Virus record (IMG/VR): IMGVR_UViG_3300022871_000063
Coordinates: 1-33,586 of that record
Origin: a virus
DNA length: 33,586 bases
Reading direction: 5' to 3' (one strand)
Below the pieces are notes generated by a model. That model saw only the letters and a list, made by a program, of their open reading frames with translations, searched no databases and had not been told where the DNA came from. Positions 15,268 through 22,365 of this stretch are shown here, one piece after another (within the stretch, counting starts at the first letter, position 1; the number at the start of each line of letters is the position of its first letter). The position numbers were made by a program, and so were the translations under genes.

Positions 15268-16997
15268 TAGAGTTTCTTATGTTTTTTATAATCGAAGTAG
15301 TCGTTACCTACAAAGTGCTTCTCTCCTTCTAAGAAAGCTACACTTCCAGGTATTACATTCCACTTCTCGTCTTTAAATATTTTAGGAAAACTTACTTGAT
15401 CTCTGTGTGAGTATCTACATATATCAGCCCACCATTGTTCAAATAACTTATTAGTCTTTTCATTGTTTCTTCTAACAAAGCAAGTCATTTCACTTAGCCC
15501 TTCTCCTTCTGGGAATCCTTCTTTAGCATACTCCTTTACTTGTTCAGCTACTACTCGTGGGTCTACTTTTCCGTATTCTACACAAGCTTCTGCTTCTTGA
15601 TATAAACAAGTCCTATAAGGATGTTTAAAGAAAGCAAAGTCTTTTTCTTTCATAACCTTAACCAATTCGTGTGGGTCTGCCTTTAGTGTTAGGTTTCCGT
15701 CTATCCAAACTATATATTCAGCATCTGTGTATTTGTGGGTTAGTATCTTATGTATCTTTGCGTTCATTACTCCTTTCTTGAATATCTCACAAGGTTTCTC
15801 TGTCTTCCAAGTCTCTGACTTCTGTTTAGTAAATGCTAGGTATTCAACTCCTTGATATTGAGGTTGTTCTATCAGTTTATCTTTGTTAGCTGTGATAGCT
15901 GTTACTACTGCGATACTTTTAGTGTCTGATAACTTATCAAATAGCTTAATGTATTCAGGTAGAAACTTATCAATGTGCCAATCTCTTAGTACTGATTCTT
16001 TTGCATTTTTACCTACCTCTATTCGTCTCTGCTTGTCTTCTATTAGTAACGATAGGTACTTAACCCATTGGTCAGTAGTCGAGGCTAGGAAGCCATCTGT
16101 TCCGTGTTTTATGCACTTATAAGGGGTAACATCACTTGCTACACAAGGTATTTCCAACATAGCTGCTTCCATCCACTTAATATTAGACTTACAGCGATTA
16201 AACTGTGTGTCTTTTAGTGGTGCAATAGCTATATCATATCCTTGGTTAGCATACCATTTAGGGAAGTCTTTATAAGCTCTTACTCCTACGTGGTGATAAT
16301 ATCCATTCTCCTTTACTTCATCCCAAGTCATACCTGCGAAGTGAAATTCTACATTAGGGTATTTCTTTAGGATTATGTCCATTACTGGTTGAATAACTGG
16401 AACGTCTGCAAAATGTGAGCCTGAACTAATCCATCCTATCTTAATCTTCTTTCCTTTTATGTTGTTCTTGAAATCCCATATCTTAGGGTTCATTGCGTTT
16501 GGTATAACAGTCGCATAAGGGTTTATGTGTTTGATAGATTCTTTTATCTGTTCTGTTGAGCATACTACGTGGTCAGCCATCTTTACCATTCTAAGTCTCA
16601 TTTCTTTTCTATCATCTAATGCCTTTAGGTCTGGGTGATCGTAATTAACGTGGTCTGGGTCATCATCTAGGTCTAGAACAAACTTCGCTCCTGAGAACTC
16701 TTTGTGAGCTGCATAGATGTTGTCTATTCCTTCATTGTCTGACATCTTACTGAACCAAATGTCTCCTCTCTTTTTAAGAGCGATAGCATCTTCAGCTTTA
16801 GCCTTTAGTTTCATTCCTACTTGAGTTTCGTATCCTAATTCCCCTAGAGGACTCATAACACGATACCAACCAATAGCACCACACTGTCTCTTACCTTTAT
16901 CAAGGACTATCTTTCCATCCTTTATAATTGTATCAGTTGTTATACCGAGGACTGAGACTCTATTTTTTTGTGTATATTTTTGTGACATTGTTCGCAT
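15267..16997 (-). CDS. Two-domain glycosyltransferase: GT-B plus TOD1/MUCI70-like domain
   Basis: 576 residues. Residues about 30-350 form a GT-B enzyme: GAIGWYRVMSPLGEL, FVLDLDDDPDHVNYD, VVCSTEQIKESI, IKIGWISSGSHFADV, VEFHFAGMTWDEV, YDIAIAPLKDTQFNRCKSNI, EIPCVASDVTPYKCIKHGTD. From about 363 a second domain begins SIAVVTAITANKDKL and continues YLAFTKQ, NAKIHKILTHKYTDAEYIVW, IDGNLTL, FFKHPYRTCLYQEAEACVEY. This second part matches the TOD1/MUCI70 (former DUF616) glycosyltransferase-like family. The fusion suggests two successive transfers. The start context is AACTCTATG, and the first 58 bases overlap the HNH gene. Confidence 0.82.
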   Translation of the reverse strand: MRTMSQKYTQKNRVSVLGITTDTIIKDGKIVLDKGKRQCGAIGWYRVMSPLGELGYETQVGMKLKAKAEDAIALKKRGDIWFSKMSDNEGIDNIYAAHKEFSGAKFVLDLDDDPDHVNYDHPDLKALDDRKEMRLRMVKMADHVVCSTEQIKESIKHINPYATVIPNAMNPKIWDFKNNIKGKKIKIGWISSGSHFADVPVIQPVMDIILKKYPNVEFHFAGMTWDEVKENGYYHHVGVRAYKDFPKWYANQGYDIAIAPLKDTQFNRCKSNIKWMEAAMLEIPCVASDVTPYKCIKHGTDGFLASTTDQWVKYLSLLIEDKQRRIEVGKNAKESVLRDWHIDKFLPEYIKLFDKLSDTKSIAVVTAITANKDKLIEQPQYQGVEYLAFTKQKSETWKTEKPCEIFKKGVMNAKIHKILTHKYTDAEYIVWIDGNLTLKADPHELVKVMKEKDFAFFKHPYRTCLYQEAEACVEYGKVDPRVVAEQVKEYAKEGFPEGEGLSEMTCFVRRNNEKTNKLFEQWWADICRYSHRDQVSFPKIFKDEKWNVIPGSVAFLEGEKHFVGNDYFDYKKHKKL

Positions 16998-17503
16998 AGA
17001 GTTATTCCATTGTTTAAATTAAATCTTAATTTAGGATAATGAGCAAAGCTTTTTATATGATGAGAATTTAGATAAGTCCTATCTTTTCCACATTTTTTAC
17101 AAGTGTAGTTATCTCTATCAAACACAGCTTTCCTCCACTTCTTCATTTTAGCAGAACCTCTGATTATATTATTTTCAGTTGATACTCCTCCTTTCCATTT
17201 GTTATTCTTTTCTTTCTTTCTTCCTTTTCTCTTATTTACTTCATCAGAATATTTTTTACCAGTTTTTGAACACGAATTACATACATTTTTATTCTTTCCT
17301 GAATATATCTTAAAAGCTGTATCATAGCTTAGATTTCTTTTCTTACCACATTTTGAGCATATTGCTAATCCACAATTACCCCAATATGATATTTCTATAA
17401 TTCCATTTTTTGGTAGCTTAATACTTTGGTTAGCTTTAGATATTTTCAGTCTTGTTTTAATAGAATGTTTCCTTCCTTCAAACAATGATTTTCCTTTTTT
17501 CAT
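16940..17503 (-). CDS. HNH homing endonuclease with zinc fingers
   Basis: 187 residues. It opens with a NUMOD3-like repeat (SIKTRLKISKANQ), then a zinc module with CSKCGKKRNL and CNSCSKTGKKYSDEV, then a KWKGGVSTE linker and a C-terminal HNH domain: FDRDNYTCKKCG, NSHHIKSFAHYPKLRF, NNGITLCEQCH. It is related to the HNH gene at 6395-6925. Its end overlaps the start of the glycosyltransferase gene by 58 bases, as if it had been inserted just ahead of it. It is the first gene after the promoter at 17531-17559. Confidence 0.9.
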   Translation of the reverse strand: MKKGKSLFEGRKHSIKTRLKISKANQSIKLPKNGIIEISYWGNCGLAICSKCGKKRNLSYDTAFKIYSGKNKNVCNSCSKTGKKYSDEVNKRKGRKKEKNNKWKGGVSTENNIIRGSAKMKKWRKAVFDRDNYTCKKCGKDRTYLNSHHIKSFAHYPKLRFNLNNGITLCEQCHKNIHKKIESQSSV

Positions 17504-17530
17504 ATAATTAAATTAGTTTATTACTACCTA

Positions 17531-17559
17531 ATTATATATTATTATACTAGGAAAGTCAA
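17531..17559 (-). promoter_or_regulatory. Sigma-70-type promoter
   Basis: On the minus strand TTGACT (17554-17559) is followed after 17 bases by TATAAT (17531-17536), a perfect -10. Transcription would start near 17524, about 20 bases before the HNH ATG. It lies in the gap after the 84-residue gene, so it could drive the HNH gene and the sugar cassette separately from the head genes. Confidence 0.7.
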
Positions 17560-17580
17560 GCAGTAGTGATACCTAACACT

Positions 17581-17835
17581 TTAGGCTTTAAACTTCTTGA
17601 AATAAAGTTGTCTTTCACATTCATAGTAATCTGGGTGAACATTGTTGATTAGATCTCTATGCCCTAGATTTGGTAAGGCATACATCTTAGTGGGTATAGT
17701 AACTAAGTGGTGTCCGTGGTCGTTTACAGATAAAATATCTGGTCGTCTGCTGATAGTTCCATTTATCCAACAAGAAACTGGAGTAACTTTATATCCAAAC
17801 TTCTTAGCTAGTTTTTTGAATCTATTTAATAGCAT
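17581..17835 (-). CDS. Hypothetical protein downstream of the GroES-like gene
   Basis: 84 residues, basic start (LLNRFKKLAKKFGYKV), then a His/Asp-containing middle (VNDHGHHLVTIP) and a C-terminus LGHRDLINNVHPDYYECERQ. No domain was recognised. It overlaps the end of the GroES-like gene by 14 bases and is the last gene of the head block before a promoter. The conserved look of the final 30 residues suggests a real protein. Confidence 0.6.
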   Translation of the reverse strand: MLLNRFKKLAKKFGYKVTPVSCWINGTISRRPDILSVNDHGHHLVTIPTKMYALPNLGHRDLINNVHPDYYECERQLYFKKFKA

Positions 17836-18088
17836 ATATTTCTTCAGCGTCTAATACGACTACTAGATACTTCTTAGTCTCCTCGCTTGTGATTGGTACT
17901 CCACCTCTTAGAAGTGGTACTACCTTGTCGCCTTTCTTAATCCCTTCAATGTTAGAACTCATAACCTTAGCTATTTGTTCTGGTTCATAGACTGCGTTTC
18001 CACTGTCATCTACTAATACTTTTCCGTCTTCTTTCGGTGGGTAGATTTTGTCTACCTTCACAATACATCTTTCTAAAAATGGTTTCAT
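17822..18088 (-). CDS. GroES-like co-chaperonin
   Basis: 88 residues from the ATG at 18086-18088, close to the 95 of bacterial GroES. The start MKPFLERCIVKVDKI matches the xRPLxDRVIVK opening of GroES. DGKVLVDDSGNAVYEPEQIA stands where GroES has its mobile loop (GGIVLTG...). IKKGDKVVPLLRGGVPI aligns with VKVGDIVIF plus the following turn, and the last strand KYLVVVLDAEEIYAIK matches the conserved LIMSESDILAI end. GroES caps GroEL; phage versions such as T4 gp31 adapt the host chaperonin to fold the capsid protein. Its place just after the capsid gene supports that role. A TTG at 18103 is a less likely start, as it lies within a hairpin. Confidence 0.72.
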   Translation of the reverse strand: MKPFLERCIVKVDKIYPPKEDGKVLVDDSGNAVYEPEQIAKVMSSNIEGIKKGDKVVPLLRGGVPITSEETKKYLVVVLDAEEIYAIK

Positions 18089-18102
18089 TTGTTTAATTTT
18101 CA

Positions 18103-18122
18103 ACGAACTGATAAGAGTTCGT
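18103..18122 (-). promoter_or_regulatory. Hairpin upstream of the GroES-like gene
   Basis: ACGAACT and AGTTCGT form a perfect 7-bp stem with a 6-base loop on the transcript, 14 bases ahead of the GroES-like ATG. It follows directly after the pseudoknot-like element. No U-run follows, so termination is unlikely. It may shield or position the start region, or stabilise the capsid message. Confidence 0.5.
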
Positions 18123-18131
18123 AGAGTTAAT

Positions 18132-18181
18132 AATTATTTGCTCGATTTAGAAGGCTTTTCGAGCTTGCCTTCCAAATAATT
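18132..18181 (-). ncRNA. Pseudoknot-forming RNA element after the capsid gene
   Basis: Three perfect complementary pairs are packed into 50 bases, beginning 9 bases after the capsid stop. The outer arms AATTATTTG and CAAATAATT (9 bp) enclose GAAGGC/GCCTTC (6 bp) and GCTCGA/TCGAGC (6 bp). The last two are interleaved, not nested. Their connecting loops are 2, 3 and 4 bases, which is geometrically reasonable for an H-type pseudoknot. If they do not fold together, they form two mutually exclusive hairpins, that is, a switch. No known family was recognised. Confidence 0.6.
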
Positions 18182-18190
18182 CTACTTGAA

Positions 18191-19168
18191 TTAACCTACA
18201 CCATAAGCTTGCATATTGATTACCCAATCGGCATTCAATACTTTAGCAGCGTAAGCATCAACTTTCCAACCAATTGTTGAGAAAGTATCCAAAGGATTTC
18301 CTGTGTCATAAGAGCTAGGTTTCTTGTAGATGATTCGAGCATCTTTAGAACCAACAGCAACTTCTGCAACAGCACCTTTACCAGCAATGAAGTTAGAACG
18401 TCCAGAAACAGCAGCAGCAGTATCTACACCAGAAGCACTAAATGCTTGATTGGTTTCAACAATGTCTACTCCATACAAACTTCCGATAACACCTTTCTTA
18501 AGCATATCAGCATTTTCCTTACTATTGTAAGTACCAATGTTGATCCAGTTACCAGCAGCAGTATCTCCTTGTAGTCCATAAGCACCATCTACATTAACAA
18601 CAGCACGATAGTTACCATTGTCAAATTTAGGAGCTTTGTTCTTCTTAAGGGTAGAAACAGCTTTTCGTATGCTAGATACTGATAGATTATCAGAAGCAGC
18701 AAGAGCTGTAGCTTGAGCAGCGAATGTAGCACCACCACATTGAGTAGTAGCAGATGCGTTTAATTCAGTTCCAAGGATTATATCCATGGAGTCTCCAGCA
18801 TTCTGTCCCATAAGTTCAGAGTGTTCCTTCAAACCTGAATCCATAGTTGTCATTTCATACAAAGTTCCTATTCTCTCAAATGCACCATAAGGTTTAGCAG
18901 TTGCGATAATACGTGAAGAACTTGTGTTAATACCAGTTGGGCTTGCACCATCAGTCAAAGCTGTAGTGTTAGCAGTCATTTGGTTATAACGTGTGAAGTA
19001 AACTACTTCTCCAGAGTTTTTAGGGATAGATTTAGGAATAGTTAGAAAGTCATACTTTCTAGTATTCTGTAGTCTTTCAAGAAATACCTTATCATAGAAG
19101 ATTTGCATTGAACTAGCTAAACCTCCTGTTGAGATTGCAGGTGTTCCTTGAGGATTAAAATTTGTCAT
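18191..19168 (-). CDS. Major capsid protein, N4-gp56 family
   Basis: 325 residues. Family marks are MQIFYDKVFLERLQNTRKYD near residue 22, IPKNSGEVVYFTRYNQM, TALTDGASPTG, ATAKPYGAFERIGTLYEMTT, LMGQNAGDSMDIILGTEL, a central Asn-Val-Asp strand (YRAVVNVDGAYGL), YGVDIVETNQAF and a C-terminal ARIIYKKPSSYDTGNPLDTF. This is the HK97-fold coat protein type named after coliphage N4 gp56 and found across podoviruses. It follows the scaffold gene by 8 bases. The upstream context is A-rich without a Shine-Dalgarno sequence, surprising for the most abundant virion protein. Confidence 0.9.
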   Translation of the reverse strand: MTNFNPQGTPAISTGGLASSMQIFYDKVFLERLQNTRKYDFLTIPKSIPKNSGEVVYFTRYNQMTANTTALTDGASPTGINTSSSRIIATAKPYGAFERIGTLYEMTTMDSGLKEHSELMGQNAGDSMDIILGTELNASATTQCGGATFAAQATALAASDNLSVSSIRKAVSTLKKNKAPKFDNGNYRAVVNVDGAYGLQGDTAAGNWINIGTYNSKENADMLKKGVIGSLYGVDIVETNQAFSASGVDTAAAVSGRSNFIAGKGAVAEVAVGSKDARIIYKKPSSYDTGNPLDTFSTIGWKVDAYAAKVLNADWVINMQAYGVG

Positions 19169-19176
19169 TTTAATTG

Positions 19177-19893
19177 TTAGACTCGGTTTGAAATATCAGC
19201 TTTAGGCAATATTGCTTCCATTTCGGCAGCAGTCATATTAGCCATATCATCTTCTGTAAATTTCTTTGCAGGTGTGCTTAATACTCCAGTAGCCTGAGTC
19301 TTTTGTTTTTGGTCAATCTTTTTGTAAGCGTCTTGTTGACCTTGTGCTCTAGTTTCTCCAAAGTATTCTTTTGCAATATCTGCATAAGATTTATCCCTTT
19401 CAAGATTTAATCCTAGTTTTAGGATCTTATCCCTTTGGGGAGCATACTCAGGATTTTCCTTTAAGAATGAATCCAATTCCTTTTCTTCATTGTTTAAGGC
19501 TAGTTGCTGTTTAAGAGTTTGAACTTCTTGGTAAGCAGCAGCTCCAGGATTATCCTGAATTTGCTGAGCCATCTTTTCTTGCTCTTGGCGTTCTATGAAG
19601 TCTGAGATTTCCTGAGAGTTCATACCAGTCTGTTTTTCTAACTTATTAACGAGTTCGGATTTTTGCCCTTGCTCTCCTAATTTAGATTCCAGTTCCTTGT
19701 AAGCCTTCTCAAGTTCTTCAGGCGTTTCATATTTGCCTGCCAACTTGACTTTCTCTGTCTCTTCGACAACTTCTGCTTCGTTAGTAGCGTCTGTTGTTTC
19801 TTCGACAGGTTGGGTATCGTTTTCTTGAGAAGTATCCTGAGAGGAAGTAACGTCTTCGCCCCCTACGGGTTCACTATTTTCGATAGTATCCAT
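19177..19893 (-). CDS. Capsid scaffolding protein
   Basis: 238 residues. Residues 1-48 are acidic and disordered. LAGKYETPEELEKAYKELES near residue 51 is a recurring phage scaffold motif. Coiled-coil rich in Gln and Glu follows to about residue 150, then FLKENPEYAPQRDKILKLGL and a basic C-terminal patch (KKIDQKQKTQATG) that in scaffolds contacts the coat protein. It lies between the portal block and the capsid gene, where scaffolds are normally found. No protease domain was seen. Confidence 0.85.
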   Translation of the reverse strand: MDTIENSEPVGGEDVTSSQDTSQENDTQPVEETTDATNEAEVVEETEKVKLAGKYETPEELEKAYKELESKLGEQGQKSELVNKLEKQTGMNSQEISDFIERQEQEKMAQQIQDNPGAAAYQEVQTLKQQLALNNEEKELDSFLKENPEYAPQRDKILKLGLNLERDKSYADIAKEYFGETRAQGQQDAYKKIDQKQKTQATGVLSTPAKKFTEDDMANMTAAEMEAILPKADISNRV

Positions 19894-19967
19894 AATTTGT
19901 GATTGATTATTGATTTGTTAATGAGCTTCCTTTCGACCTTATATCAGAAGCACAGGATGGCAGAGTT

Positions 19968-20186
19968 TTATTCACCTGTGGTTTTGATCTCTCCAAATTC
20001 TATTATCTCTTTTATGGGTTTTACATAACAACATCTTCCTACTAATCTTCCGTTTAAATGTCCTCTTAATAAATAACATTTCCCAGCTAAGTCTTTACCA
20101 CATATACAGCATTGGTTGTTCTTCTTTCTTTTATCAGCTCGTCTGTTTCTTTTAAATCTATCCCACCATCTATAGAGTTTATTCAT
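19968..20186 (-). CDS. Small basic zinc-finger protein
   Basis: 72 residues. A strongly basic N-terminus (RFKRNRRADKRKKNN) leads into CCICGKDLAGKCYLL and, some 12 residues later, GRCC, giving four or five cysteines for one zinc site. Likely to bind nucleic acid, which is an inference from charge. The start overlaps the upstream gene by 8 bases. It lies between portal and scaffold, a position often used by small accessory genes. Confidence 0.65.
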   Translation of the reverse strand: MNKLYRWWDRFKRNRRADKRKKNNQCCICGKDLAGKCYLLRGHLNGRLVGRCCYVKPIKEIIEFGEIKTTGE

Positions 20187-20415
20187 CTTCTTTGTTCTTA
20201 AATTCTATACTAATTCTTTTAAGTATATTGAAAAATTCATCGCTTCCATGTTTCTTTCCTTTAAGGCTATACAATTCCATTAAGTCATCACAATCATAAG
20301 CCTTTGCTAGTTTCTCTTGGTATTCTCTCATTGGCTTTACTATCATCTCTTGAAAGGTTTTCCTTTGAATTATATCTCTTATCTCAACTAGATTGTCTAT
20401 TTCTTCTTGTTCCAT
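20179..20415 (-). CDS. Small helical protein, unknown
   Basis: 78 residues, helical with alternating charge (MEQEEIDNLVEIRDIIQRKT to the end), no cysteines and no recognised family. The start ATG has the recurrent AAAACTCTATG context and lies 19 bases inside the preceding zinc-ribbon gene, while its own stop overlaps the next gene by 8 bases. The chain of overlaps supports it being translated. Confidence 0.6.
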   Translation of the reverse strand: MEQEEIDNLVEIRDIIQRKTFQEMIVKPMREYQEKLAKAYDCDDLMELYSLKGKKHGSDEFFNILKRISIEFKNKEDE

Positions 20416-20609
20416 AGAGTTTTATCTAATTTATATATATCTTTTACCTTAGTTCCTTCAAAGGTCATAATCCTTTTACATTCCATACATTGCCACCAAT
20501 CTCCAACTTTACGTGTATTCATTCCTTTCTGTGTGAATACTTCTAGGACTATATCATCGGCTACTACATCACTTATACTACTTCCACATTTACATTTTAT
20601 TGAACCCAT
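20397..20609 (-). CDS. Zinc-ribbon protein downstream of the portal gene
   Basis: 70 residues with KCKCGSS at the N-terminus and WWQCMECKRIM near residue 40: two CxC/CxxC knuckles that make a classic zinc ribbon. The start context is AAACTCTATGG. It is 14 bases from the end of the portal gene. Ribbons of this type are common in phage head operons; no function is assigned. Confidence 0.68.
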   Translation of the reverse strand: MGSIKCKCGSSISDVVADDIVLEVFTQKGMNTRKVGDWWQCMECKRIMTFEGTKVKDIYKLDKTLWNKKK

Positions 20610-20623
20610 AGAGTTTAATTAAC

Positions 20624-22354
20624 TTATAATTGTTGTTGAGGTGTTTGTATGCCTGTTCCTCCTTGAGGCATTGCTTGTCCATCTATTGCTTGTTGCTCCA
20701 TTTGCATTTGCTGTTGTTGTTGAGCGTATTGTTGTGGATCAGGGACTAATGTATCTAATTCATCTATTCCTCTAAGTTCTAGTATCTTTCTAGCCCAAGC
20801 CATTTGATTCTCTGGTGGTAAGATAGCACCGAATATGTTATAAGCATCTATTAACTGTTTAATCTGAATGTCTTTATTCTTTGCGATTGTAGTGTCTCCT
20901 TTAACCTTAACATTATATTCAGCGTTCTTTGCATCTTCACTTATAAGTAATTGATATATTTGAGGTCTTAGTTCGGCAGGAAAGATACGTAGGATAGCTG
21001 AGTCGGGACTCTGTAAGTTCTTAAGTTCCATTTCAATTAAAATCTTAGCTAAGTCTGCTAGTGCTTCCTTAAACCTACGAGTAATAAGCTCAAACCTATT
21101 AGAACTGTAAGATGAAGCTAACTCGTCTTGTCCTAGAGTCTTGTTAGAAGCAGCACCTTGAACTAAATCATTTGCTCCACTAGCTCTCTTATGTTCGTCA
21201 TCTAGTCTACCAATGAAGTCTAATGCTCCATTCTTAATGTCTGCGAAATCTACTTGAACTATATTGTTATTAAGTGGTCCATCTCCGTCTACTTCTATTC
21301 CACTACCAGGAGTTGATACTAATTGTTTCTTATCAATATTAGCTCCCTTGTTATACATAAACCTTGGGTTATTAGCCAAAGTAATGTTTTGTTTTGTTTG
21401 ATTTATAATTGAATAAAATCCTTTACCTAGTCCTAAAGTGTTTTGTCCGACTCCCATACCTCCGAAACGATTAGGGATGCAATTAGGTTCGTGTATAAGT
21501 TTAACTACATTTAACCCATAATGATTTTCTACATCTCTTAGGACATATCTTTCTTTACCTACGCATACTGTTTGAAGTCTATCTTTACTAATACGTTCAT
21601 ATACCTCTACTGTGCCTTCTGAAGCAGTTTGTAGTGTTATTTTATCACCTTCTACTTGTTGAGATGAATCATACTGATTAGCTTGGACATTTCCTTGCAT
21701 AGCCTTCTCTCGGTTTAAGTTTCCTTCATTGTCTACAAAGTCATAAGCTGGGTTCTTCTTTACTTCTTCCACCGGTAAAACACTCCTAAATATTAGGGAG
21801 TCTTGTTGTTCAACGTCTGAGATTATAGGGTTATAGAAGCAGTCTAAGATATTAGGCACTTCTAATTGTGGTTCATCCTTTATAGGAGTTTGTGTTCCGT
21901 CTTCATTGTCTTGGACTTCAAACTTCCAATTAACTTTAAGTAAAGATGTTCCAAAGGTTACTGATTGTTTTACCCAAGCTTCTATCTTCTCATAGGCTTG
22001 TGGTATTGATTGAGAGATTCGGTAGTTTACTATCTTCTCTAATACTTGTGAGATAGCTTTATCTTCTTCTCCTACTGGCTCGATCTCTATCTCAGGTTGT
22101 CCTGAATAGATAAAGGGAACAATGTAAGATACCTCTGTTCTTAGCTTAGGTATAGAGATAGGCTCAAAGTAAGGAACTTTCTTAACGTCATCCATTCTGC
22201 CCATATAGGCATTGTAAATGTCGTTTACTTCATTCCTTGAGTCTTCGTTGGTCTTTTGGTAATTGTCTTTTTCTTTAAAGAGTTGGTCAATGATTTTCTT
22301 CTCATCAACTTCTTCTTCTGTAGAGGTTTCTGCTTCTTGGTATTCTTGTTCCAT
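20624..22354 (-). CDS. Portal protein
   Basis: 576 residues, a usual size for podovirus portals. The acidic first 30 residues are followed by YMGRMDDVKKVPYFEPISIP, SYIVPFIYSGQPEIEIEPVG and WVKQSVTFGTSLLKVNWKFE, then the wing/crown region with PNRFGGMGVGQNTLGLGKGF, YSIINQTKQNITLANNPRFM and ELASSYSSNRFELITRRFKE (stem helix region), and a C-terminal Gln-rich tail (QQYAQQQQQMQMEQQ). The portal is the dodecameric ring through which DNA enters and leaves the head. The gene follows the terminase gene by 11 bases. The Gln-rich end may be disordered or form the barrel. Confidence 0.88.
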   Translation of the reverse strand: MEQEYQEAETSTEEEVDEKKIIDQLFKEKDNYQKTNEDSRNEVNDIYNAYMGRMDDVKKVPYFEPISIPKLRTEVSYIVPFIYSGQPEIEIEPVGEEDKAISQVLEKIVNYRISQSIPQAYEKIEAWVKQSVTFGTSLLKVNWKFEVQDNEDGTQTPIKDEPQLEVPNILDCFYNPIISDVEQQDSLIFRSVLPVEEVKKNPAYDFVDNEGNLNREKAMQGNVQANQYDSSQQVEGDKITLQTASEGTVEVYERISKDRLQTVCVGKERYVLRDVENHYGLNVVKLIHEPNCIPNRFGGMGVGQNTLGLGKGFYSIINQTKQNITLANNPRFMYNKGANIDKKQLVSTPGSGIEVDGDGPLNNNIVQVDFADIKNGALDFIGRLDDEHKRASGANDLVQGAASNKTLGQDELASSYSSNRFELITRRFKEALADLAKILIEMELKNLQSPDSAILRIFPAELRPQIYQLLISEDAKNAEYNVKVKGDTTIAKNKDIQIKQLIDAYNIFGAILPPENQMAWARKILELRGIDELDTLVPDPQQYAQQQQQMQMEQQAIDGQAMPQGGTGIQTPQQQL

Positions 22355-22365
22355 TTTATTTTTAT

